Shown here: piece by piece, positions 7,941 through 17,204 of the stretch
Numbering within the stretch: position 1 is the stretch's first letter
How the letters are laid out: each line of letters opens with the position of its first letter
Source of the DNA: Ophiothrix spiculata
Lineage: Eukaryota > Echinodermata > Ophiuroidea > Amphilepidida > Ophiotrichidae
DNA: 21,395 nucleotides
Assembly: GCA_000969725.1 (NCBI GenBank)
Contig: JXSR01S005546.1
Strand: one strand, 5' to 3'
The notes under the pieces: generated by a model
Told to the model about the DNA's origin: nothing
Databases searched by the model: none
The model's input: the letters and a program-made list of their open reading frames with translations, nothing else
Made by a program: the position numbers and the translations under genes

Positions 7941-10929
7941 TATTTGGACAAAGATTGGTTTGACCTCAGCAATATATCACAATTATCCTACAGGCTGTAT
8001 TGCAAGATTGGTTATCATCTGACTAGGATGAAAATATGAATGGGTGAAAGGGATATAAATGCAAATTGTGCCTCTGTCACAGAATAACTAATCTGCGTGT
8101 TCACAAGAATGTCAGTAGAAAAAAAATTATGATATGTGCAAAGACTGCAATTTGCCAGTATCATACAGTTCATCTGCATCTAAATTATGATATAAGCAAT
8201 ATGTTTCCGAAACACAAGAGTCATTTGGAAAAAAAAAACCGCATAGACTTTTTCTGAAAGTTACTTTGGGCAGAGTACTATTTGTCTCCAATATAAAACA
8301 TTGATAAACAACTAAAACAATTTGAGCAATGTATTGCAAATTTTGCAATGATGGCTGCTTCATGAAATGACAAAATTCCTGATATTTGTGCTGCATTTAT
8401 CATAGACATGTGGTATAGAATTATACCTAAATGGAGTTTTTCCTGTGAGGTGATTTGAAGCAATGGATCCTATACCAAATCCTCTTGAGTCCTTTCATAT
8501 ATACCCATCTCCAGGCATCCCAAAAACAGAATAATACAGAAAACGCAAGCCATCATCTCAAGTTATAGTCCATTCACTCCAATTCCATTACATGATCACT
8601 TTTAATGCATGTTCTACCTAGATCAATGTTATACTTGCCCTAGGTCATTAACAACATGGTTGACAATTGGGTATAGTTATACCGGAGTAAAAGTGCATTT
8701 GCAATGAAATCGTATCTTTAGCTCGGTTAAGTACTCCTAGTGTGATCATACTAAAACTCTTGTTGGAAAAATACCTTCCTGAGAATCTCAAATCCCTAAT
8801 GTTATGAAAACATGTAGTATTAAATTTGAGAAGAGAAAGAGAGAATTAAGGGGCAATGATTACATGATCGCACACTGTGAAATCGTATCTTCAGCTTCAG
8901 TGAGTGCTTAATAAAGGATGCAACATTTTTAATGTGTTTGCATTAAAAAGTTATGACAGTGAACTAGTCACAGATGGATTACGTCTGAGGTGACTCTTTC
9001 AGATAACCATTGAGGTAAAAATATAATTGTGAAATCTGGATCTGATATCAAACACCCTGATAGTACAAAATGATTTTCATATCTGAAACAACCCCATAAC
9101 ACAACATAGCAGGGAGCAGGAGGGGCAGACATCACCTCCCCTGACAAAGCTAACTATATACTTTGATCAACACCACATCGTGAATTGATATTATAAGAGC
9201 GTGCGTAGCTGAACACAGCATAATTGCAGGAGATGCAGTGCGATGCATGTGTGAATGGCGTATCAGCATCTATGGCGCGCATATAACTGGGATTATGTTT
9301 ACTTGCGGTTGAAGAAAAGCCTTATAATTCCCGAATTCCCGCCTATTTAGTGTAGCCCTTGTTTCGGGCTCTCAATATTATTCAATTTAGTGTATACCAT
9401 GTCTGGTACTCTCTGAATCAAACTAAAATCCCAGTTCGCCCAGTCAGCGCGCGCAAATAAACCAAATAACATAACACCTAGCACTTTTTACTCCAAGTGA
9501 TCATCAGGCACCAAACAACACTTATTAATATATAAAAAAATTCTGATTTTGCAAAGTAATACAAAGTCGTGGGGATGTCTTTGTTAAGGTAGCTCCACTG
9601 TGCCATATGACATTAATTCACAAGAGCCAGACTTTACCAAATACAGCATAAAAATCTCATCATATGCTCAAATGAGCATGTTATATACAGCGTGAACTCA
9701 TGATATGGTGTGAAATTAGGTTGTAAAATTTATAATCTAATATACAGCACTGTAATATAAACATTTTTCAAGTTTTTCATATATTGAGTGGTAGGAGGGA
9801 GACTCTGGTGATGATAATACAAGACAATGAGAGGGGGGGGGGGGGATACTTTAAAAATGTGCCCAAACGATTTGGCAAAATTATGTACAATTTGCTCTTT
9901 CTTATTAATAATCAGGCAAAATCAATGATTATGATACAAGAGCCAAGTTTTATGAATATAAACATCTTTTAATAAAATGAACCCGACCTAAATTTTAAAA
10001 GAGAACACTGATGATTTCAAGCCCAAGTTTGGACCCACCCATACTCCCTATACCTTTCTCGAAATTGCTCAACCCCTATCATGTAATTTACACTACACAA
10101 CAGTCAAGTCATACGGAATACTCAAAATAAAAATTTGCATCCAATCTGTAGTTGAAATACAAAAGTTCCATTTTATTTTTTGTCAAAAAAAATTATTGAT
10201 ATTAATAAAACTCAAATTATTCGTGACATTGCAATGGATATATAAATGAAATTTTACAAAAGAATTCTTCCAATTCCTCTTCCATTCACTGAGCTAAATG
10301 CATCTTAAACAAGCCATTCAAATTGAAGGTTATTTCAAACATGCCATCCCAGTCTTCTCACTATACTTGTGGCATTAAGTTGCATTATGCTTGACTCCCG
10401 CTTAGAGGACCTAGGGGCAAAGTAATTACACATCAGCTATTCCAACTAAAAAGGAAAAAAGCGCAGAATAAAATGACAAGAAATGGATCGGCAAAGCATA
10501 ACAACGGGTCACATCTTGTTGGTTGTAACTGATGCATTTGGTATCGCTGAGCACTAGCAAATATATGCAACCTAAATTTGACAGTTAACTAGAGTGAAAT
10601 GGGCCCATACACGAAACAAGGCTACAATTTCATCTGCATTTTTATGAAAATAGGTAAATAATATGCACATATGTATATAGGTAACATCCTCTAAAATAGG
10701 AGGGAAATGAATTTACATGGTTTATATCAAATGTCAAAATTTGGTAAATACATTTTGTTTGATTTGAAATTAGAAATTTAGGGAAATGAGGTTATATACT
10801 AGTATTTTCATGACTATGTTAGTATATTATTATATTATTATTAATATATTATTAGTCAATTAAGGTGAAATTATAAAAATGCTGTGAATCTGGGAAAATT
10901 GTAAAATAAAATCTGTGATGTATCTGTGT
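7941..10929. other. Long non-coding stretch
   Basis: I see no supported gene here. Notable points: a 30-bp direct repeat (8706 and 8878, sharing TGAAATCGTATCTT and then AGCT), a GC-richer segment with GCGCGC words (9190-9480), a run of 13 G (9833-9845), and an AT-only stretch near 10820-10860. Predicted short frames have no recognisable product. Confidence 0.4.
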
Positions 10930-11188
10930 TAGGCCAAACAAATTTGTTCTGTTGCCCTCAAATGCAATTTCTGAAAAATTCAGTTGGTTGGTTGGAAAGA
11001 TTTTTTTTCATATTACTATTTTAAAAAAGCACCCAAAGTGCCAAAATTGGGTGCATTTTCCACTATTTAAAAAAGTTAAAAAACACCAAATCTGAGCTAA
11101 ATTGGGTGCTTTCACGGCCCTAATATTTTTTTTAATTGTTGACGAGGGTTGGTCGCTGAGGGCAACACAACAACTTTTTTTGGCCCTA
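10930..11188. mobile_element. TIR element (MITE), about 259 bp
   Basis: The left arm (10932-10960) and the complement of the right arm (11157-11185) match over 29 positions with three mismatches, the innermost part GTTGCCCTCA being perfect. A TA precedes the left end and follows the right end, which could be a mariner-type TA target, though a one-base indel blurs the termini. Inside is an IR pair built from GCACCCAA and TTGGGTGC (from 11028) and another AATTGGGTGCTTT near 11099. It has no coding capacity; the minus-strand frame 11008-11238 lies across it. Confidence 0.78.
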
Positions 11189-12261
11189 TTGTATCCAGAG
11201 ATGCAAGTCACTGAAGTTAAAATTTCCTGAAATGTCAATTAACAATTGGTAGATTTTAACGGGTTCGCCGTCGGACAAGTTTTGAACTGTCAATTAATTT
11301 CCTACAGGAAAACTTTCCTTTTCTTTTACAAAACATTTCCTGAAAATAAGACTTTTTTAGTAAAACTTCCTAAATTTAGGAAATTTCTTTGCATCACTTT
11401 TTTCTAGGGATCATAAAACATTATGTAATTTATTTGTCTATTTATATCACAATATTTCGCTAGAATATCGTGTAACCTATATATTGTAAGTAAGCATTGA
11501 CAAATAATAGTCAATTTAGACCCACTTACAGGGAAATATTATAGCACTCACATAAAATGCCAAAATCATATAGAGCTACTTCAAATATTCAGCGAAACCA
11601 TTACCTTTAAAAGCGTAAATAGAAATTGCATATTTTGAACTCCGCAAAGAATACTAAAAAGCAATTTCCAAATTTAATCGCAGTCGATGAAATGTTTGAT
11701 TTCCCTTGTATTTCTCTGGCGTACCAATTCATTTGCTGTGTTTCTGTTGATAGATGAAGACTTGCATGTGTTTGCCAAATCTACCATCCTCGTTTTGCTT
11801 GCGTGTCTAGGGAATGTGAATTCGGAGAACTTTGCTTTGCAGTTGTTCTTTTATTAAAATTTTGTAGTTAAGTGGAAATGTCACGACTTGCACTTTTTGA
11901 AAGAGGCCGCAGTATTGATTGGATTGTTCAACTATAGGATTTTGCACGATTTCCAAATTACATTCATTATTTTAAAATTAGAATTTCTTATGGAATGCTT
12001 TTACTTGTAAATTGAAATTTAATGAATATAAATTGGTTAATTAGACAACATTCTAGGTTTCGCTTTATCTTAAAATGCAGGCTAATTACAGTAAGGAATA
12101 AAACATTCTGTCGAATAAATGTCAAATTCTGCAATTTTCCATATTGTTAATTTTCTTATTACTCAGGGGATAATTTTTTAGAAGAATAACTTGTTCTTAC
12201 CTTATTTTAGGCAATAATTGGAAGTACTGGTTATGGTTTCCGACATTATTAAAGGTTAAGC

Positions 12262-12296
12262 AATAAAGATGTCTTCGGCACAAAGACATCTTTATT
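12262..12296. repeat. Perfect 14-bp hairpin, 7-nt loop
   Basis: AATAAAGATGTCTT (12262-12275) is exactly complementary to AAGACATCTTTATT (12283-12296) around CGGCACA. There is no adjacent gene to suggest a role, so it could be a transposon remnant or a structured RNA stem. Confidence 0.85.
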
Positions 12297-12794
12297 TATT
12301 TAGCCTTATTTATCTATCGTATGTTTTGGAAATTTTAAACATGATTTTTTTAAAATTGTATTTTTATTAATTATTCAAAAGGCACCTATAACACCTTAAA
12401 TTCCACAATATCCACAGAATTTCCGCAACATGGAAAATCCATGACTTTTATAGATCAGATATGTTGTTGTAAAATTTGTAATTGTCAAAGAACAATTTTA
12501 CCCTGTGATCAAGCAACTTTATTATCTCTTGTTTCTTCATTACATTCTCTTTAGTATATATTTTGAATTAATTTGTTCATTTTTAAACATTTTTTTTATT
12601 TTTTTTAAATTTCACAAAGATGAAAAAACATCAATAGGGCCTGGATGAAAAGGTGCAATATTTTCAGAGTTCAAAGCTAACCCTTGGCCTTCACCAGAAA
12701 TGGATACAAAAATACCATTCTACAGAGTTATCAATGGATACATCAGTGCTTGTAGCTACTTATCCTGCTGAGAAAACAATTGAAAAATTCAAGA

Positions 12795-12859
12795 GAGCTT
12801 TTAAATTCCATTCAAGTAAAAATAAGTGAGCTTTTAAATTCCATTAAAGTAAAATAAGA
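12795..12859. repeat. 33-bp tandem duplication
   Basis: GAGCTTTTAAATTCCATT occurs at 12795 and 12828, each followed by (C/A)AAGTAAAA. The two copies differ by one substitution and one deletion, so the duplication is recent. Confidence 0.92.
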
Positions 12860-13072
12860 TTCGGAGCATGCCTCGGGTTTTTCTTGATCATGATAACCAA
12901 TTATTGTGACTAAAATTAAACAAAATGCCTTCTTTTAAAGTTATGTTATTGAAATTTTTCTGAATTTTTGTATGAAAAATACTTTTAGATTATGGCAATC
13001 ATACAAGCTTTTAGTACATTTTTCAACAGAAATATCTCATATCTCGGTCAACCCATATCTCTCTGACCAACA

Positions 13073-13560
13073 AAGTCAAAATACAGTATCTGCAATTGAG
13101 ATTACTTCATTTTACCTTGGAATATCATGTATAAAATAGCAGATAACCATAATTCTTTCAGAAGGCAGTATTATACAGGGTGTATCATAAAGAAGTCTAC
13201 AGTTAGTCAAGAACAAAGTCAAAATGCAGTATGTGCATTTAGGATTACAAGCAAGTGTATTTTCTTTTACCTTAACAAAGATCCTGTAGGAATAAGCAGA
13301 CGGCCATTGTCTTTCAGAAGGCAGTATTATAGAGGGTGTATCATACAGAAGTCTATAGTTAGTAAAGTAAAAAGTCAAAACGCAGTATGTGCATTTAAGA
13401 TTACGAGCAAGTTATTTTCTTTTACCTTAAAAGATCTTGTAGAAATGAACAGACGACCATTGTCTTTCAGAAGGCAGTATTATACAGTAAAGTAAAAGTC
13501 AAAACATAGTATGTGCATTTATGATTATGAGCAAGTTAATTTCTTTTACCTTTCATGTTT
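13073..13560. repeat. Tandem array, four units of about 124-156 bp
   Basis: Units start AAGTCAAAA at 13073, 13216, 13372 and 13496, followed by CAGTATGTGCATTTA in most copies and then a TTTCTTTTACCTT segment. A second shared block, TTTCAGAAGGCAGTATTATA, occurs in three of the units. A 122-codon plus-strand frame (13127-13495) runs through the array and shows the repeat as SFRRQYY and NAVCAF blocks. There is no homology or start context to support a gene, so I treat it as repeat-derived. Confidence 0.9.
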
Positions 13561-13577
13561 GATATGAATTCATCTAA

Positions 13578-13812
13578 GACCTAAAAAAAATTGTTGACTT
13601 GCCCTTTTCGACTGACCCAAAATTGGCTAAATTGAGGGTCACTTTTTTTTTGCCTATTTCGACATTGCATTTGGTGAAAATATAATGATATTTGGGTTGA
13701 ATTTACAACAATATTCACATAATGTTATATATTGGCATGAATCAAACATATATCTTGAATCAATAAAGCACAAAACAATGAAAACATTTATATGAACTAT
13801 TTTATTCATTTT

Positions 13813-13844
<32 letters not shown>

Positions 13845-13903
13845 AAAAAATAATTGACCATCAATTTCACCATTAAAGGGCAAGTCAACAATTGTTTTAG
13901 GCC
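13578..13903. mobile_element. PIF/Harbinger-like MITE, 326 bp, TAA target
   Basis: The left end GACCTAAAAAAAATTGTTGA is followed by CTTGCCCTTT; the reverse complement of the right end is GGCCTAAAACAATTGTTGAC then TTGCCCTTT. The arms of about 30 bp match with one indel and two substitutions. TAA flanks both sides (13575-13577 and 13904-13906), the usual 3-bp TWA target of PIF/Harbinger elements. The interior is AT-rich with a T-run followed by ten G (13809-13832) and has no coding capacity. Confidence 0.8.
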
Positions 13904-13905
13904 TA

Positions 13906-13963
13906 AGGGCAACACGAAAACCATTTCAGGTTTTAAAAAGTCCATGCTTTGTTTGGTTGCCCT
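13906..13963. repeat. Short inverted repeat AGGGCAAC / GTTGCCCT
   Basis: AGGGCAACACGAAAACC directly follows the target site of the preceding MITE and is answered by GGTTGCCCT ending at 13963. The words match the inner termini of the element at 10930-11188, suggesting a remnant of a related family. Confidence 0.5.
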
Positions 13964-14253
13964 GAGACACCTTCGTTTTATATTTTCACTTACTGCCGTT
14001 TAACTTTGTACAGCAGATCTAGACATCCGTATCAAGTTCAAAAGCTAAGCCCATCTTTCACAGTTCACCTGCCTGATGACATCAGTCTATCTCCTTCTGC
14101 ATCCTTGATTTGCCATGCAATCACCAATTAATCTACATATGACAAGTCGCATTTTCACTTCATCAAATCTATCCCAACAGATTGCTTTTATGTACGCAAG
14201 ATGTTTGCGCTTGCATCAAAAAGAGGTTAATGGTCCATGGTATTACATAGCAG

Positions 14254-14336
14254 ATTTTTAGCTCATTAAAACTGCCATATGCACTTAAAAGATACATTTT
14301 TAGTTCATTTGAACAGCCGAGAGCACTTAAAATTAC
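14254..14336. repeat. Degenerate 42-bp tandem duplication
   Basis: ATTTTTAGCTCATTAAAAC (14254) and ATTTTTAGTTCATTTGAAC (14296) each lead, after (T)GCC, to GCACTTAAAA. A weaker third unit may follow at 14337. Confidence 0.75.
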
Positions 14337-14995
14337 ATTTTCATCACATTTAAGATTTTCAGCTTCCCAGGCTACTTAATTAGTTTTATGATTGATGGAC
14401 TAAAGATGTTTGTGATGTTTGACTTTGTCCTAAATATATGACTTTAATATAAATTACCGAAATGTTTTTGATTCAGGGCATTGAATCATCATGTGTAATG
14501 TTTTGTTCTGGAAAAATGATCTTGGCATAATTTGAGATTATAAAATATTTAGCCCATATATCTGAATACTTCTTAGAACAAGTTCCATTTAATTAAGACC
14601 CTTGAATTTTATTTAACTGTCAGATAAATATTAAAATTGTAAATGATCTCATTTTTGTCACATGATTACGTTTAATTACCATCACCTGCAGATAGGCCTA
14701 TATGATAACATGACTAATGCATATTATTCCAATTGGCTTGATATTACTTTCACATTATACATAGTATAAGTCTGCATCATGTTTCGATAATATGGAGCAA
14801 AATTTGACGAACATTGCAGCAATGATTGACTAATTAATTATTCTTAAAGTTCAGCATCATCCCCAAACTTTTCACCAAGCATTTTGAAATGTTTGCATCA
14901 TTTAAAGTATAAGCATTTATAATGACAACATGTAAAGTTTCATTGTCAAATTCAAACCATATATACCAAAATATTTATATATTTTTTATTTATAA

Positions 14996-15017
14996 TTATT
15001 GTTGTCGACAACAATAA
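14996..15017. repeat. Perfect 22-bp palindrome
   Basis: TTATTGTTGTCGACAACAATAA is its own reverse complement, centred on GTCGAC. No neighbouring gene suggests a binding-site role. Confidence 0.9.
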
Positions 15018-15364
15018 ATACTGCCCCCTATAGTCAAATCTTTAAAATTGGTCTTTTCAGGAGATGTAATGCTAACTTCAAATTATCTTTTATTTTATTT
15101 ACAATCTGTGATATGAAAGGAATGTTTCACAAACAAATCTTTGGCTCTTTCTTGATATATAGCATCAACAAAAATGTTTATAGAATACCCTCATACCCAA
15201 CCAATATCAACAAACAAAATAAGATTCAAATTTTTGACTTTTCTAAAGGTTTTGATCAAAATTTTTCCTGATATCTAGTAATTGACTGTTATTTTCTAAT
15301 ATATGAAGTGTAAATCATCCACAAATTAAAATTTTGAAATTGTGTCCAATTCTCCTTTAAATCC

Positions 15365-15660
15365 GAGGGCCTGGTCCCACTTTGTACCTGATGCTTATGC
15401 TACGCATTTACAATGCATTCCCAAAGAAAACATAACTCAGCACTGTGTGACAAATGGCGATGCTCTCTCAATGCATTGACAATGTCTTAACAACATCGGA
15501 ACAATGTCGTGCCAATAAGAATACATTGCGGGAGTATCTTGAAAATATCACCGATGCATCCGCGATGACAACGTTGGGGTGATGTCTTGGCGATGCCAAT
15601 GGACTTTCAATGCATTTGCAAAGAAATTAACCAAATGGATCTTGAGAAAATGCCAAAACA
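15365..15660. repeat. GC-richer repeat-like segment with AATGCATT words
   Basis: This stretch differs from its AT-rich surroundings and repeats CAATGCATT (15411, 15469, 15608) with further CAATG(T/C) and CGATG words, including CATTCCCAAAGAAA near 15415 and CATTTGCAAAGAAA near 15612. It starts with GGGCCTGGTCCCAC, which looks like a repeat end, but I found no partner terminus. Confidence 0.45.
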
Positions 15661-16141
15661 TTCAATGTTAGTTAGCACTGAAATTTTGCTTGATGCACTT
15701 TCGTTCTTTCTTGAAACATATTTGTTAAGAAGTTCTCCTGATGGATTTGTTTTTGGTAGATATTAATACCCTCCAAGCGATTTGACTTAAGTATGCTTAC
15801 TTTTTCTGTTGTTGCCATTTGTTGAATTCAATATGTATTAGTATAGGACAGCAGGCTTGTGCTTTTCATCCATTTTTTGGTGGCAGAGCAAGTTTTTGAA
15901 AAAAATACACCTGAAAACACTTTTCGATAGTCACATTTCTTCATTTTAGGCTGTTTTTATTCAAAACAATGTTTCATCGAAATCCTATAGTATTGCTTTA
16001 AATATTAATTTGAATTAGCCATGTTTTAATCTGGAAGTACATAAAAATAATTGCTTTTTATATTTGTGACCATAAAGAACTACCACATTTATGATTGTGG
16101 AGTAAAACGTAAAAACAAGAGAAAATCCACATCCAACTCAC
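15661..16141. other. Non-coding stretch
   Basis: AT-rich sequence with no supported feature. Confidence 0.4.
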
Positions 16142-16206
16142 CATCCCATACTGATACCCTGAATTCATTTGGCATATGTTCCTGATTCAGAAGACATAAC
16201 AGCATG
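16142..16206 (-). CDS. Possible internal exon of an unrecognised gene
   Basis: On the minus strand a good acceptor, TTTCTGTCCTATGTACAG, is followed 65 nt later by a strong donor, ATG|GTGAGTTGG. Only one frame is open: one base, 21 codons and a final G, reading MLLCLLNQEHMPNEFRVSVWD. The composition looks protein-like (mixed hydrophobic and charged residues, codon use not AT-driven) and the residues before the donor are varied. I do not recognise the family, and no second exon with matching phase (ending in phase 2 upstream, starting in phase 1 downstream) was found nearby. It does not resemble integrin. It could be a real exon with distant partners or a chance pair of splice sites. Confidence 0.35.
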
Positions 16207-16680
16207 CTGTACATAGGACAGAAACTAAATCAAAAATATTCACAATTGGCCAGTTATATGATATCTGACAGAGGCTTAATTAAAATTACAGATAGTTAAG
16301 GTTTCTTTTTTGCTGACATATAGATTTATTATCATTTTTTAATGTGGGAGATGTGGGAGGTATCTTTACAATCATACAATCGTGATATGTATGTTCGCAT
16401 CTTACAATTTTTTTACATTAGACATATTTTGACTTTTATGTAATTGTTCTCCCCAACAATTTTTGTAAGTGAGATTTTCTTAGGTACAAAAACACTTAAA
16501 TCTGTGGCGTGTAACATCAAATGGTACAACTTTTTCAGCAAAAGCGACGGTCTGAAGTCGAAAGTGAGTGAAAAATAAATCCTGATATATTCAGAAGCTT
16601 CAACTGTACAACTATTGTAATGAGATAAGTACATTTCATTTCAACATCAATTGTATTTCAACATCATCTCAATAAATCAA
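16207..16680. other. Non-coding stretch
   Basis: AT-rich, no supported gene. A 73-codon minus-strand frame at 16413-16634 has no recognisable features. TTTCAACATCA occurs twice near the SINE tail. Confidence 0.4.
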
Positions 16681-16897
16681 TGATACACAGTAATTGCATG
16701 ACATGCATACCCCATTAAGGAGTCTAATCGTACAGGGGACTATCGACTTTACATGACTTCCAAACCACAGAGCAAGTAGAGTAAAGTTTCTTGCCCAAGG
16801 AAACAAGGAGACTTAAAGGAGACGCCCGGCCGGGGGCTCGAACCCACAACCTCTGTATTACGAGACCCGTGCTCTAACCGCTCGGCCATGCTCCCCT
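16681..16897 (-). mobile_element. tRNA-derived SINE
   Basis: Read on the minus strand, the head (16896 down to 16821) resembles a tRNA: GGGGAGC, then box A TGGCCGAGCGG (16878-16888) and box B GGTTCGAGCCC (16834-16844) of the RNA polymerase III promoter. It is not a working tRNA: the 3' acceptor side does not pair with GGGGAGC and the T-stem is only partly paired. A body follows with CCTTGGGCAAG(AAA)CTTTAC (about 16785-16802), a type of block common in invertebrate SINE bodies. The 3' end is uncertain and no clean target duplication was found. Confidence 0.75.
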
Positions 16898-16900
16898 CTA

Positions 16901-17130
16901 ACATGACAGATAAATTGACTCAAATCCGCTCACTACTGAATCTTAAGTATATGATCTAGCTGATCCTCCAGCCTAGCATACAAATTCCAGTCTAATGAAT
17001 GTTTGCAACATGTCCTTAAAAAATCTGTGACATGACGGATAAATTGACTCAAACCTGCCAGCCATGAAATCCTAAAGCATATGATCAAACTGATCCTCAA
17101 GCCCAGCTAACAATTCCAGGCTAATGAATG
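16901..17130. repeat. Tandem duplication, two units of about 101 bp, period 129 bp
   Basis: 16901-17001 and 17030-17130 both run from ACATGAC(A/G)GATAAATTGA through (C/A)TGATCCTC and AGCC to CTAATGAATG, with roughly 80% identity. The SINE head ends immediately beside the first unit, so the pair may belong to a larger composite repeat. Confidence 0.85.
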
Positions 17131-17131
17131 C

Positions 17132-17204
17132 ATAATAATAATAATTCCGGCATTTATATTGCGCCTTATCCAGTGGATACAAAGCGCTGGCAATTATTAT
17201 TACG
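17132..17204. repeat. Short palindromic repeat with AAGCGCTGG core
   Basis: ATAATAATAATAATTCCGG and TTTATATTGCGCC on the left are answered by AAGCGCTGGCAATTATTATT on the right. This kind of short element (ATT-rich ends around GCGC and AAGCGCT) is a familiar dispersed repeat in marine animals. The family name is not assigned. Confidence 0.65.

Larger units (their letters stand above)
11189..13072. other. AT-rich non-coding stretch
   Basis: No gene is supported. It contains the 14-bp hairpin at 12262-12296 and the 33-bp tandem duplication at 12795-12859. A good-looking minus-strand donor (AAG|GTAAGAA at about 12202) has no convincing exon before it. Confidence 0.4.
13964..15359. other. Non-coding stretch
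   Basis: No gene is supported. It contains a degenerate tandem duplication at 14254-14336 and a perfect 22-bp palindrome at 14996-15017. The 90-codon frame 14999-15271 has no recognisable features. Confidence 0.4.

Noticed and set aside
9190-9480. CpG-containing promoter or first exon of the integrin gene
   Set aside because: The segment is somewhat GC-richer, but no reading frame gives a signal peptide or FG-GAP start, and no phase-2 donor was found.
12200-12245. Minus-strand donor AAG|GTAAGAA as a candidate end of integrin exon 1
   Set aside because: The phase would fit, but the residues before it (YFQLLPKI) do not resemble blade 1, and no signal peptide or FG-GAP start precedes them.
16821-16896. 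Functional tRNA gene
   Set aside because: Box A and box B are good but the acceptor stem does not close and the T-stem is broken; a SINE-type body follows directly.
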